Shown: positions 7,612 to 15,628 of the stretch, in pieces
Layout: each line of letters opens with the position of its first letter
Numbering within the stretch: position 1 is the first letter of the stretch
Assembly: GCA_000466585.1 (NCBI GenBank)
Contig: KE993460.1
Coordinates: 1-39,720, forward strand
Reading direction: 5' to 3'
DNA length: 39,720 nucleotides
Source of the DNA: Clostridiales bacterium oral taxon 876 str. F0540
GTDB lineage: Bacteria > Bacillota > Clostridia > Clostridiales > Clostridiaceae
Program-made: the position numbers and the translations under genes
The notes under the pieces: generated by a model
What the model was told of the DNA's origin: nothing
Database searches by the model: none
What the model saw: only the letters and a program-made list of their open reading frames with translations

Positions 7612-8469
7612 ATGATAAGCTATAAAAATACAAAATGGGCTGATCAAATTATTAAGCTGCAAAAGGAAGACGGTTCATGGGGATACTTTCATACGCTTAG
7701 CAATCCAGCCTCCTATAAGTCTTTAACTACAGAACAAGCATTAAGACGACTTAATATACTAGGCTTTACCATCGAGGATGAACCGATTCAAAGAGCAGTA
7801 AATTATATGCATAATTGCCTTAAAGGAAAAAGTGAGATTCCTGATAGAAAAGAAAAGGTAATTGATTTTGATATTTTCAGCCATATGATGCTTGCTGTAT
7901 GGATCAGAAGATTCACATATAAGGATAGGCTTGCCAACATTATTGCCAAGCAGTGGAGCCGCATTATAAGTGAAGCATTTAAAGATGGAGAATATAATCA
8001 TTTAATTTATTTAAAAACCTATGAGGATATTTTTCAAAGGACTGTAAAAGGAGAGAGATTAATAGACTTTACATCCTTCTATCAAATATCATTACTGTCA
8101 CAAGAATTGAATAAAGAAATAGAGCCTTTAGTTATTAAATATATTTTGAATAAAGAAAATGGAATTTACTATATTTTTCCGAGGAAATTAAATATTTTGC
8201 CTAAGGAATTTCAATCAAAAGAAGCAAGCTTATATTTAGGAGCTATAGAATTGCTTTCTGAGTATACAAATCCACGAAGCAGAGAACAGCTTATGTTTGT
8301 TAAAAACTGGCTTCAAGAGAATAGACAAAAGGAGGGCAGCTGGGACATGGGTGCAGAGTCGAAAAATAATATTTATTTACCTCTATCTGATTCCTGGTGC
8401 AAAATTGAAATGAGAAGAGAAGACTGTACATATAGAGTTAATAGCTTGTTAAAGAAATTGGAATGTTGA
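7612..8469 (+). CDS. Terpene-cyclase-like alpha/alpha-toroid protein
   Basis: This 285-residue all-helical protein carries a QW-like motif near the N-terminus (LQKEDGSWGYF, residues 16-26) and a second one near the C-terminus (RQKEGSWDMG). These motifs are typical of squalene-hopene cyclase and prenyltransferase beta-subunit toroids. The DXDD cyclase acid motif is not present. The protein is half the length of a hopene cyclase, so a scaffold or small-molecule role is possible and catalysis is unproven. AGGGAGGAGAAGG at 7593-7605 gives a strong SD before ATG 7612. It is a single gene after its own candidate promoter. Confidence 0.7.
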   Translation: MISYKNTKWADQIIKLQKEDGSWGYFHTLSNPASYKSLTTEQALRRLNILGFTIEDEPIQRAVNYMHNCLKGKSEIPDRKEKVIDFDIFSHMMLAVWIRRFTYKDRLANIIAKQWSRIISEAFKDGEYNHLIYLKTYEDIFQRTVKGERLIDFTSFYQISLLSQELNKEIEPLVIKYILNKENGIYYIFPRKLNILPKEFQSKEASLYLGAIELLSEYTNPRSREQLMFVKNWLQENRQKEGSWDMGAESKNNIYLPLSDSWCKIEMRREDCTYRVNSLLKKLEC

Positions 8470-8542
8470 TATAATTACGACTGTTCTAACAGCTCATAAT
8501 TATTTTGGCACATAATAAATTTTAAAAACTGGGGGACTGAAA

Positions 8543-9100
8543 GTGCTGACACATTGTGGAACGGTTGAACTTAAAACCGAACGGCTAATTTTAAGAAGAT
8601 TTGAAATAGAAGATGCTGCTCAAATGTTTAACAATTGGTCAAGTGAAGAACAAGTTGCAAGGTATATGAGGTGGGATGCACATAAGGATATTAATGATAC
8701 AAAAACTGTTTTGATTAAACGCATTGAAAAATATAATGACATAAAAACCTATCTATGGGCAATTACCTTAAAAGAAACAAATGAACCTATTGGCAGTATA
8801 GGTTTAATTTGTTCAAATGAATATGATATGTGCGCGAAGGTGGCCTATTGTTTAGGTAAATCATACTGGGGGAAAGGAATTGCAGCGGAAGCACTAAGAG
8901 AGGTTATTAGATTTGGATTTCTTAAGGTTAACTTCAATAGGATAGAAGCATATCACTCAATTAATAACGATGCATCCGGCAAGGTAATGCAAAAGGGAGG
9001 AATGAAATTTGAAGGCAGACTGCGGCAAAAATATAGGAGTCATGACGGATTTCAGGACTGCGATATGTATGCAATACTAAGAAAAGATTTAATATTTTAG
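8543..9100 (+). CDS. GNAT acetyltransferase, RimJ/RimL type
   Basis: This 185-residue protein opens TERLILRRFEIEDAAQMF, the standard N-terminus of the RimJ/RimL-like acetyltransferases. It continues with the acetyl-CoA loop KSYWGKGIAAEALREV and the ending GKVMQKGGMKFEGRLRQ. RimJ/L-type enzymes acetylate N-terminal amines or small-molecule amines. Which applies here is unknown. The start is GTG 8543, with GGGGGA at 8531-8536 at good spacing. It stands alone between non-coding gaps of about 73 and 116 bp. Confidence 0.88.
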   Translation: MLTHCGTVELKTERLILRRFEIEDAAQMFNNWSSEEQVARYMRWDAHKDINDTKTVLIKRIEKYNDIKTYLWAITLKETNEPIGSIGLICSNEYDMCAKVAYCLGKSYWGKGIAAEALREVIRFGFLKVNFNRIEAYHSINNDASGKVMQKGGMKFEGRLRQKYRSHDGFQDCDMYAILRKDLIF

Positions 9101-9216
9101 TACAATAATATATTAAATTAATTAACCTATCTATATATTCCTGCATATTTGTACCTAAAATGCAGGGAATATTAAAGTCACCTTTGTTAAGATTAAATAC
9201 GAAAGGGTGGTGCAAT

Positions 9217-10110
9217 ATGGAATGGATTGAGAGAATGACAGCTACCATAGATTATATTGAAAATCATTTGGATGAGGATATTATGTATGATGAAGTAGCA
9301 AAAATTGCATGCTGCTCAATGCATCAGTTTGGGAGAGTTTTTTCCTATATTATAGGTATATCCTTGTCTGAGTATATTCGACGTAGAAGATTAACGCTTT
9401 CTGCATTGGATTTGCAAAAGAGCAGTATGAAAGTAATAGATGTTGCTCTAAAGTATGGGTATAATTCCCCTGATGCTTTCACCCGTGCTTTTTATGAAAT
9501 GCATGGTGTTACTCCAAAGATGGCTCGAAATTTAGGTGTAAAGCTTAAAGCATATCCTCGCATCACTTTTCATATTTCAATTAAAGGAGATGTAGAGATG
9601 GAGTATCGTATCGAAGAAAAACAAGAAATTAAGCTGATAGGAATGGTTAGGAAAATACAAAGGCAATCTGCAAACATTCTTGCAAATGATTGGAGAGAGG
9701 CAGCAGGAGAGGTTTGGAATACTTGGGATGAATTTTTAAATCACGGCATGAATGAAAAAATTAGAGATCAATATAAGTTATATCGTGCTCCTATGTGGCA
9801 AATGGGCTTTACAAAAACACTTGAAAATGGAGAAACATTACTTGCAATCGGTGCTGAGGCGGATGATAATATTTTAACTGATTTAGACGTATATACTATT
9901 CCAGCTAACAAATGGGCAGTTTTTACGGCAAGAGGAAACTTGGCAGGTAAGGAGCATCCTATTGATGCGATGTGGACAAGAATAACTACTGAGTGGTTTA
10001 CTACTTGCGGCTATAAAAGAGCAGCTGATTATGAAATAGAGGTATATCCTCCGGGAGATACAAGCTGTGACGATTATGTCTGCGAGATATGGATTCCTGT
10101 TACTATATAA
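9217..10110 (+). CDS. AraC-family regulator with GyrI-like effector domain
   Basis: Residues 1-105 form an AraC/XylS double helix-turn-helix (DEVAKIACCSMHQFGRVFSY and VALKYGYNSPDAFTRAFYEM). Residues 125-297 form a GyrI-like/SOUL-type ligand domain ending VCEIWIPVTI. This layout, DNA-binding domain first and GyrI-like domain second, is that of Rob/TipA-type multidrug sensors. ATG 9217 is preceded by AAAGGGTGG. The longer frame from ATG 9160 lacks an SD. The target genes are not evident, and the terminator at 10118 separates it from the downstream genes. Confidence 0.9.
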   Translation: MEWIERMTATIDYIENHLDEDIMYDEVAKIACCSMHQFGRVFSYIIGISLSEYIRRRRLTLSALDLQKSSMKVIDVALKYGYNSPDAFTRAFYEMHGVTPKMARNLGVKLKAYPRITFHISIKGDVEMEYRIEEKQEIKLIGMVRKIQRQSANILANDWREAAGEVWNTWDEFLNHGMNEKIRDQYKLYRAPMWQMGFTKTLENGETLLAIGAEADDNILTDLDVYTIPANKWAVFTARGNLAGKEHPIDAMWTRITTEWFTTCGYKRAADYEIEVYPPGDTSCDDYVCEIWIPVTI

Positions 10111-10117
10111 GTAATAG

Positions 10118-10144
10118 AGGCAGTTTTAAGCAAACTGCCTTTAA
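10118..10144 (+). terminator. Rho-independent terminator after AraC regulator
   Basis: A 9-bp perfect stem, AGGCAGTTT (10118-10126) with AAACTGCCT (10132-10140) and a 5-nt loop, is followed by a short T run. Confidence 0.75.
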
Positions 10145-10323
10145 ATTCATGTTCAGGATTAGTAACTATGGTAGTGAGCATTAAAAGTTTTAAAGCTTGG
10201 AAAATAAAAAATATATATGTATGCCAAATTATAACTTATAATATAATTAAAGGTTATAAAGTTGTTGAAGAAATATTATTTTGAAGTACTTGATAGGATA
10301 AAAATAATCAGGAGATGATTTAA

Positions 10324-10578
10324 TTGGAAAAACTATCCAAAATGCCTAATATAGGTTCAGTATTGGAGAAAAAGTTAAATGATGTAGATATCAACACTCC
10401 GGAAGAATTGATAAACATAGGCAGCAAGGAAGCCTTTACTAGAATTAAGGTAATTGACAATACAGCATGCTGCAGTATGTTATGTGCCTTGGAAGGAGCA
10501 GTACAAGGAGTGAGGTGGCATAATCTAAATGATAGTACTAAGGAGGAACTGAAAAAGTTTTTCAAAACATTTAAGTAA
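10324..10578 (+). CDS. TfoX/Sxy C-terminal-domain protein
   Basis: This 84-residue protein corresponds to the stand-alone TfoX C-terminal domain. It has KMPNIGSVLEKKLNDVDI, a helix-hairpin-helix-like start, then INTPEELINIGSKEAFTRI and CCSMLCALEGAVQGVRW. In gamma-proteobacteria TfoX promotes competence gene expression. The role of the short form in Firmicutes is not established. The start is TTG 10324, with AGGAG at 10310-10314. It is 11 bp upstream of the nucleotidyltransferase gene, so the two are probably cotranscribed. Confidence 0.85.
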   Translation: MEKLSKMPNIGSVLEKKLNDVDINTPEELINIGSKEAFTRIKVIDNTACCSMLCALEGAVQGVRWHNLNDSTKEELKKFFKTFK

Positions 10579-10589
10579 GGAGAAAATAT

Positions 10590-11372
10590 ATGAACTCCAT
10601 AGATAGAACCACAATAATTAATGCTATTAAAGATAAATTCATTTCGATGGACGAGGTTTATGCCTATTGGCTTGAGGGTGCGGATTCATTAGATGCAGTA
10701 GATGAGTATTCGGATATAGACATCTGGCTTGATGTGAAGGATGGATATGAGGACAGAGTATTTTCTCTAGCTGAAGAAGAGCTATCAAAGCTTGGAAAAT
10801 TAGATTTTAAGTACAGCATAAAGCATGCACATCCTAAAATTCATCAAAATTACTATCATATAGAGGGAACAAGCCCATACTTAATAATTGATTTTTGTAT
10901 ACAAAGTCACAGCAGAGATAAAAATGAGGTAAGGTTTATAGAAGGAGATATACTTGAATTTCCTAAGGTAATATTTGATAAGTCAAATGTAATAACAATA
11001 TTAAAGGATGAAGAAAAAGTAGACATAAGTTTAATTAAAGATATTATCGATGAAATAAAGGCCAAGTATAATCAGCATTCTAGAGTAATTAAATATGTTG
11101 AGCGAAACAATTACCCGGAGGCTTTCATATATTATTTAAAATATGTTGCTGATCCTTTGGTACAGCTTATGAGAGTTAAATATACACCTAAATATCATTA
11201 TCTGCATTTTATACATATATCAAATCATATACCTAATGAGGAAGTTAAATTGCTTGAGTATTACTATCAAATTTCAAGCTTAGAAGATATTCGAACTAAA
11301 ACAGAGAAGGCTAAAAAGACCTGCAATGAATTAATAAAGGAAGTTGAAGGACTATATAATTTAAAAGTATGA
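10590..11372 (+). CDS. Nucleotidyltransferase-domain protein (aminoglycoside-NTase-like)
   Basis: This 260-residue protein has the pol-beta-type nucleotidyltransferase signature EGADSLDAVDEYSDIDIWLD, with the two metal-binding Asp in SDID and a third acidic residue expected near IIDFCIQ. The C-terminal half is helical, as in kanamycin/lincosamide-type nucleotidyltransferases. It would transfer a nucleotide to a small molecule. The substrate is not readable. AAGGAG serves ATG 10590. A candidate -10 TATAAT (11355-11360) inside its 3' end could drive the following leader and exporter. Confidence 0.85.
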   Translation: MNSIDRTTIINAIKDKFISMDEVYAYWLEGADSLDAVDEYSDIDIWLDVKDGYEDRVFSLAEEELSKLGKLDFKYSIKHAHPKIHQNYYHIEGTSPYLIIDFCIQSHSRDKNEVRFIEGDILEFPKVIFDKSNVITILKDEEKVDISLIKDIIDEIKAKYNQHSRVIKYVERNNYPEAFIYYLKYVADPLVQLMRVKYTPKYHYLHFIHISNHIPNEEVKLLEYYYQISSLEDIRTKTEKAKKTCNELIKEVEGLYNLKV

Positions 11373-11387
11373 GATTAATATCAAAAT

Positions 11388-11505
11388 AAAGGAGTGGTTG
11401 TTTTATGCCGCCTAATTAAGCCTTATTAGAGACCTATATAATAAATTATCCTCGTCCGCCTCCTTACTATTTAGGTTTTGTTTTTATTAATAAGGAGGAG
11501 ATATA
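11388..11505 (+). promoter_or_regulatory. Candidate translational attenuator before the MFS exporter
   Basis: The exporter's SD TAAGGAGG (11491-11498) is perfectly complementary to CCTCCTTA at 11459-11466. The overlapping TAATAAGG (11488-11495) is perfectly complementary to CCTTATTA at 11421-11428, right after the leader stop. The leader's own SD (AAGGAG 11389-11394) can pair with CTCCTT at 11460-11465, so alternative folds exclude each other. A weak stem, ACCTA (11432-11436) with TAGGT (11472-11476), lies before a T-rich run (TTTTGTTTTT), which might also attenuate transcription. Confidence 0.5.
11405..11419 (+). CDS. Putative four-codon leader peptide Met-Pro-Pro-Asn
   Basis: ATG CCG CCT AAT TAA follows AAAGGAG (11388-11394) at 10-nt spacing, so the tiny ORF has a proper initiation site. 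A Pro-Pro pair followed by Asn is a context known to slow ribosomes. A ribosome held here would cover roughly the next 12-15 nt, which include the first anti-SD segment (11421-11428). This is a sequence-based proposal only, and a four-codon ORF can arise by chance. Confidence 0.45.
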   Translation: MPPN

Positions 11506-12699
11506 ATGGATAATAATTTATTTAGATACAAACTTAATATTTACTTGATGTATGCATATTCATTTTTTCACAGCTTGATTTTTGCTTATGTTATAGAAAG
11601 GCTTTATTGGGCTTCGAGAGGAATAACAAGCCAGCAGGTTGTATATATAGAAATTATTTATGCTGCTGTTGTTATATTGCTGGAAGTTCCTACAGGATCC
11701 TTAGCGGATAAATGGAGCAAAAAAATATTAATGGTACTTCATGCAGTTTTTTCTTTAATGGAATTTATAATTTTGATATACGCTCATAGCTTTTGGCATT
11801 TTGCTTTAGCTGTAACTATGGCAGGGATAGGTAAATCCCTATGCAGCGGAACAAGCAATGCTTTGGTGTTTGAATCTCTTAAGATGAACAAAGATACAGA
11901 ATGCTTTGAGAGAGTTCTAGGCAGAATAGGTTTTTATGATTATTTTGCTGCTATGCTTGCAGCGCTTACAGGCAGTTTTGTCGCAGCTAAAAGCAGTTAT
12001 ATAACTACCTATTGGATGTCATTGATGAGTGTTTTGATTTCAGTTATTATAGCCTGCTTTTTTAAAGAGCCAAAAGCAGCTTATGAAAAGGAAGAAGATA
12101 TAAGTTATTTTAGGCATATTGAAGCTGCTTTTAATTTCTTAAAAGATAAATCAGCTATTAAATTCATATTATTTTTTGGTATAGTAACAGGAGCTGTTTT
12201 CACTTATATCGATGAATTTTGGCAGACCTATCTTCAGGCTATAAATATTCCGGTTATTCTTTTTGGAGTTATAAGTGCCTCAAGAATGATTTCCTCAAGC
12301 TTATCCGGAATATATGCTTATAAGCTTAAAAATAAATTTTCAAACAAGATGATTTTTTCTACTGTAATAATAGTTCTTTCATCATCAATATTTGGAGCAA
12401 GTGTATTAAAATCATTTTCAGGTATTATACCGCTCATAGTTTCCTTTGCAGCTTATGGTATCGTTGAACCTTTAGTATTAGGTTATCTTCACCATAGAAC
12501 TGAATCAAAAATAAGAGCTACTGTAGAATCCTTTCAGTCACTTGCTTTGAGAGTATTTACTATAATATGCGGATTATTTTTTGGATATTTTGCAACTTAT
12601 TATTCAATATTTATTGGCTTTAGGTTTTTAGCTTTTAGTATAATTATATATTCTATATATTTTATTGTGAAACAAAATAAATATATAGAATCTGAATAA
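11506..12699 (+). CDS. MFS drug-type exporter, 12 TM
   Basis: This 397-residue integral membrane protein has about twelve hydrophobic segments. An MFS motif-A-like loop, GSLADKWSKKILM, follows TM2, and EVPTG ends TM2, as in many 12-TM antiporters of the macrolide/tetracycline efflux group. A central cytoplasmic loop (EPKAAYEKEEDISYF) separates the two six-helix halves. The likely role is proton-driven export of a small, perhaps toxic, compound. The substrate is unknown. TAAGGAGG at 11491-11498 serves ATG 11506 and is the element apparently sequestered by the upstream leader. Confidence 0.85.
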   Translation: MDNNLFRYKLNIYLMYAYSFFHSLIFAYVIERLYWASRGITSQQVVYIEIIYAAVVILLEVPTGSLADKWSKKILMVLHAVFSLMEFIILIYAHSFWHFALAVTMAGIGKSLCSGTSNALVFESLKMNKDTECFERVLGRIGFYDYFAAMLAALTGSFVAAKSSYITTYWMSLMSVLISVIIACFFKEPKAAYEKEEDISYFRHIEAAFNFLKDKSAIKFILFFGIVTGAVFTYIDEFWQTYLQAINIPVILFGVISASRMISSSLSGIYAYKLKNKFSNKMIFSTVIIVLSSSIFGASVLKSFSGIIPLIVSFAAYGIVEPLVLGYLHHRTESKIRATVESFQSLALRVFTIICGLFFGYFATYYSIFIGFRFLAFSIIIYSIYFIVKQNKYIESE

Positions 12700-12803
12700 A
12701 CATCTTCTTTAGGGGCTGCTGAGTATGCAGCCTCAAATTATTTAAGTGGTGCAAGGCATAATAATTTTTACATAATAAATAGAAATTACAGGGGGGTAAT
12801 ATT

Positions 12804-13367
12804 ATGACAAAGCTTATTCTTATACGGCATGGGGAACCAGATTATAGTTTTGTTACCGAAAGGAAATTTAAAGGACATGGAATAGATTTAGCTCAGCTTA
12901 CCGAAAGAGGCAAGGAGCTGGCGAGGAATGCAGCAAAGGATGAGCGACTTAATGGGGCAAGCCTTATTGTATCATCGCCATATACAAGAGCACTTCAAAC
13001 TGCAGCTATTATTTCAAAGGAGAGAAACCTTGATATAGAGGTTGAAGTTGATATTCATGAATGGCTGCCTGATTTAAGTTTTAACTTTATATCTGATGAT
13101 GTAGTTAAAGCTGCAAGTAAAGAATGCACTTTGTGTAAAGGAGAATATGCAGAAAGTTATAAAAGAAATTGGGAAAAGCTTAGTACAGTAGCTGCCAGGG
13201 CCTTTAAAGGGTTAGAGAAATATTTGTGCTATGACAAAATAATTGTTGTAACTCATGGCGTTGTAATGAGACAGTTTATGTACCAAGATAATATACCTTA
13301 TTGCGGAATTTTAGAAGTTGATTTTAGTAAGAGTTTTAAATGGGGTGGATGGATTGAGAAAAAGTAA
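12804..13367 (+). CDS. Histidine phosphatase (phosphoglycerate-mutase-like) family protein
   Basis: This 187-residue protein has the phosphohistidine motif LILIRHGEPD (R8-H9-G10), SSPYTRALQTA with the second Arg, and VVTHGVVMR with the second catalytic His. It fits the broad-specificity phosphatase branch rather than glycolytic mutase. The substrate is unassigned. GGGGGG just upstream gives the SD for ATG 12804. It ends at the bidirectional terminator 13381-13411, tail to tail with the next gene. Confidence 0.88.
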   Translation: MTKLILIRHGEPDYSFVTERKFKGHGIDLAQLTERGKELARNAAKDERLNGASLIVSSPYTRALQTAAIISKERNLDIEVEVDIHEWLPDLSFNFISDDVVKAASKECTLCKGEYAESYKRNWEKLSTVAARAFKGLEKYLCYDKIIVVTHGVVMRQFMYQDNIPYCGILEVDFSKSFKWGGWIEKK

Positions 13368-13380
13368 ATAAATTATTTGA

Positions 13381-13416
13381 AAAGGAGCAGCTTTCTAAAG
13401 ACTGCTCCTTTGATTT
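13381..13416. terminator. Bidirectional terminator between convergent genes
   Basis: A 10-bp perfect stem, AAAGGAGCAG (13381-13390) with CTGCTCCTTT (13402-13411), has T-rich sequence on the + side. A T-containing tail also follows when it is read on the - strand. The stop codon of the - strand gene lies inside the loop. Confidence 0.8.
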
Positions 13417-13793
13417 TGTTCTGCTAATATGTCTCTTATTTTTTCTTTTATGTATTGGTTTTGATAAACCATATTGGAGTCAAATTTGCATTTATTTATT
13501 ATGGCTAAAAATGTGAGACTTTTATTTGATTTAGTTAAACTTGCAGCAGCTTTTTCTATCTTTTCCTTTAAAACTTGTATCTCTTTATAGTTTACCATTG
13601 TTTGGAGTATATAGTTTCTAAGATCAGGATACTGTCTTATTACGAAAGGAGTAATTGATGCTTTTTCTGCTACGACTGAAAATACTAAACGTTCATTATT
13701 AATAATCATATTTTCTATGACAGTATTAATATCAGTTTTGTATTCCTCTATATCTTTATAGTAAATGCTTGTGGTGCTCAAACAACTTCCCAT
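13395..13793 (-). CDS. Small protein with two tandem helix-turn-helix-like repeats
   Basis: The 132-residue product contains two similar units. One is NERLVFSVVAEKASITP...QYPDLRNYIL and the other NKSLTFLAIINKCKFDS...NQYIKEKIRDIL, joined by a coiled-coil-like helix (VLKEKIEKAAASL). Each unit resembles the AAE-A-G-V-S plus P-x-L/I-R-x-x-I pattern of DUF6262/TnpC-type accessory proteins of Tn554-like transposons. No transposase lies nearby. The start at 13793 (MGSCLSTT) follows GGGAGGAG. The in-frame ATG 11 codons further upstream has no SD. DNA binding is inferred. Confidence 0.7.
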   Translation of the reverse strand: MGSCLSTTSIYYKDIEEYKTDINTVIENMIINNERLVFSVVAEKASITPFVIRQYPDLRNYILQTMVNYKEIQVLKEKIEKAAASLTKSNKSLTFLAIINKCKFDSNMVYQNQYIKEKIRDILAEQNQRSSL

Positions 13794-13955
13794 GTTTTCT
13801 CCTCCCATTCGACAATGGTTATACATTAATAATAAAATATTATTGTCATAATGTAAATTATTTTATTGCTTTTATGGACAAGTATTATGGTCTGTTGTAT
13901 GTTTATATAGAGAGATTTTATATGTTAAATAATTGTAAATATTGGGGGAAGAGTC

Positions 13956-14582
13956 ATGAAATATACATATATTATATGGGATTTCGACGGCACTTTATTT
14001 GATACATATCCGTCTATTATATATGCCTTTAAGATGGCTTTAAAAGACGATGGAATAGAAAACCAAGATGATAATATACATAAGTATATAAAAATTTCTG
14101 TATCCGATGCAATTAAGTATTTCAGTGAGAACTATAAAATAAGTGAAAACTTTATTAGTAGGTTTAAAGCTTATGAGAAAGAAGCACCTATTGATAAAAT
14201 TGTTCCTTTTAAGTATGCAAAGGAAATTTGTGAGGAAATAGCTAAAAAGGGCGGAAGAAATTTTATATTAACTCATAGAGGTAACAGCACTTATAAATTC
14301 TTGAAAGCATATAATATGGAGAAGTGTTTTACTGAGGTAGTTAATAAGCATAGTGGCTTTAAGAGAAAGCCGCATCCGGAGGCGTTTAACTATTTAATTG
14401 ATAAATATGGGATAGATAAAAGCAAGGTAATAGTAGTAGGGGACAGAGAACTTGAAATTATGGGAGCAAAAAATTCAAATATAAGCTCCTGCTTGTATGA
14501 TACTAATAATGTAACCTATAGTGAAAAACCAGACTTTATAATACATTCACTGGAAGAGTTAAAGGGGATTTTATTTGATTAA
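13956..14582 (+). CDS. HAD-superfamily hydrolase (phosphoglycolate-phosphatase-like)
   Basis: This 208-residue protein has HAD motif I IIWDFDGTLFDTYPS (nucleophile D9, acid D11), motif II ILTHRG, the motif III Lys in KRKPHPE and motif IV VVGDRELEIMGAKN. A helical cap is inserted after motif I. It is a small-molecule phosphatase of subfamily IA, and the substrate is unassigned. GGGGGAAG serves ATG 13956. The stop codon is at 14580-14582, 28 bp before the deacetylase start, so the two genes are probably in one transcript. Confidence 0.87.
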   Translation: MKYTYIIWDFDGTLFDTYPSIIYAFKMALKDDGIENQDDNIHKYIKISVSDAIKYFSENYKISENFISRFKAYEKEAPIDKIVPFKYAKEICEEIAKKGGRNFILTHRGNSTYKFLKAYNMEKCFTEVVNKHSGFKRKPHPEAFNYLIDKYGIDKSKVIVVGDRELEIMGAKNSNISSCLYDTNNVTYSEKPDFIIHSLEELKGILFD

Positions 14583-14610
14583 TGAATTTTATTTTAAGGG
14601 GGAAGAGGGA

Positions 14611-15558
14611 TTGGTTAAAAAGTTAGCTTTAATAGCTATAGTAATGTCTATGACTGTGTGTATATTAAGCGGCTGCAGTAAAGTAGAAGACAAGCCTAAA
14701 ATAGAGAATAATAAAGTGTTGGCGACTAATGAAGAGAAAAATTTGCAAAGTCAAAGTTCTCAATCAGAAATAAATAAAGTTATTGATGAAAAGATTATTG
14801 CAAGCAAAGAAGAAAAAGTAGAACAAAAAATAGAACAGAATAGTAATCCGACTGTTGCTGTACCTGAAATAAAGCCGGAAAAGAAGCATGAGGAGGCACC
14901 GAATAAAACCGATAAAATTGTATACTTAACTTTTGATGATGCTATGTCTAATAATACAATAAAAATTTTGGATACCTTAAAGAAATATAATGTTAAAGCT
15001 ACTTTTTTTCCTAATATAATTGATAAGCCTGAAAACAGGGAGTTTCAAAGACAAATGCTGAAGAGAATGGCCGCGGAAGGGCATTCTATAGGTAATCATA
15101 CAGCTTCACATAATTATTCTTACGTTTACTCCTCTGTAGATAATTATATAGCAGATACAAATAAACTAAACGATTTTATATATGAGGCTGCAGGAATAAG
15201 ACCTAATATATTAAGATTTCCGGGAGGTTCGAACAATCAGGTAAGCTGGAGATACAGCGGTAAAGAATTTATGGGAAAACAGCTTATACCTAAAATGAAG
15301 GAACTAGGATACCAATATTTTGATTGGAATGTTTCTTCCTCAGATGCCTCAGCAACTACCTTATCTAAGGATGCAATAATAAAGAATGTATTAAATGGGG
15401 CGAAAGGCAAACAAAAAGCTATAGTACTTATGCATGAAAGTGCTGCCAAGACAACTACTGCAGATGCTCTTTCTAATGTAATTGAAGGTCTTAAGGCAAT
15501 GGGATATAATTTTGATGTTCTGACAAAGGATTCATATACTTGTCAGTTTACTAAATAA
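14611..15558 (+). CDS. Polysaccharide deacetylase lipoprotein (NodB domain)
   Basis: This 315-residue protein has a lipoprotein signal: LVKKLALIAIVMSM, a hydrophobic core and the lipobox LSGC with Cys at residue 22. A Lys/Glu/Gln-rich linker of about 80 residues follows, then a carbohydrate esterase family 4 domain. Metal and catalytic residues are visible: TFDDA (D109, D110), GNHTASH (H163, H167), RFPGG, FDWNVSSSD and IVLMHES. It likely removes N-acetyl groups from peptidoglycan or another surface glycan outside the membrane. TTG 14611 is chosen because AAGGGGGAAG precedes it and it opens directly into the signal peptide. The TTG at 14575 adds a non-signal extension. Confidence 0.88.
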   Translation: MVKKLALIAIVMSMTVCILSGCSKVEDKPKIENNKVLATNEEKNLQSQSSQSEINKVIDEKIIASKEEKVEQKIEQNSNPTVAVPEIKPEKKHEEAPNKTDKIVYLTFDDAMSNNTIKILDTLKKYNVKATFFPNIIDKPENREFQRQMLKRMAAEGHSIGNHTASHNYSYVYSSVDNYIADTNKLNDFIYEAAGIRPNILRFPGGSNNQVSWRYSGKEFMGKQLIPKMKELGYQYFDWNVSSSDASATTLSKDAIIKNVLNGAKGKQKAIVLMHESAAKTTTADALSNVIEGLKAMGYNFDVLTKDSYTCQFTK

Positions 15559-15593
15559 GATCTATATTGGATTAATTCCCATAATAGTCCCCC

Positions 15594-15622
15594 TTGTATC
15601 GTAAAATCATTTGTGATATTAT
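15594..15622 (+). promoter_or_regulatory. Candidate sigma-A promoter of the 15629-15958 RNA
   Basis: TTGTAT (15594-15599), a 17-nt spacer and TATTAT (15617-15622) lie just upstream of a run of strong hairpins in a gene-free stretch. Confidence 0.5.
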
Positions 15623-15628
15623 ATAAAT

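Noticed and set aside
12712..12734. GC-rich hairpin GGGCTGC/GCAGCCT after the MFS gene
   Set aside because: The stem is good, but no T run follows on either strand, so I did not call it a terminator.
13769..14002. + strand ORF of 77 codons across the 13826-13955 gap
   Set aside because: It overlaps the start of the - strand gene and the HAD gene, has no SD and a protein-unlike composition.
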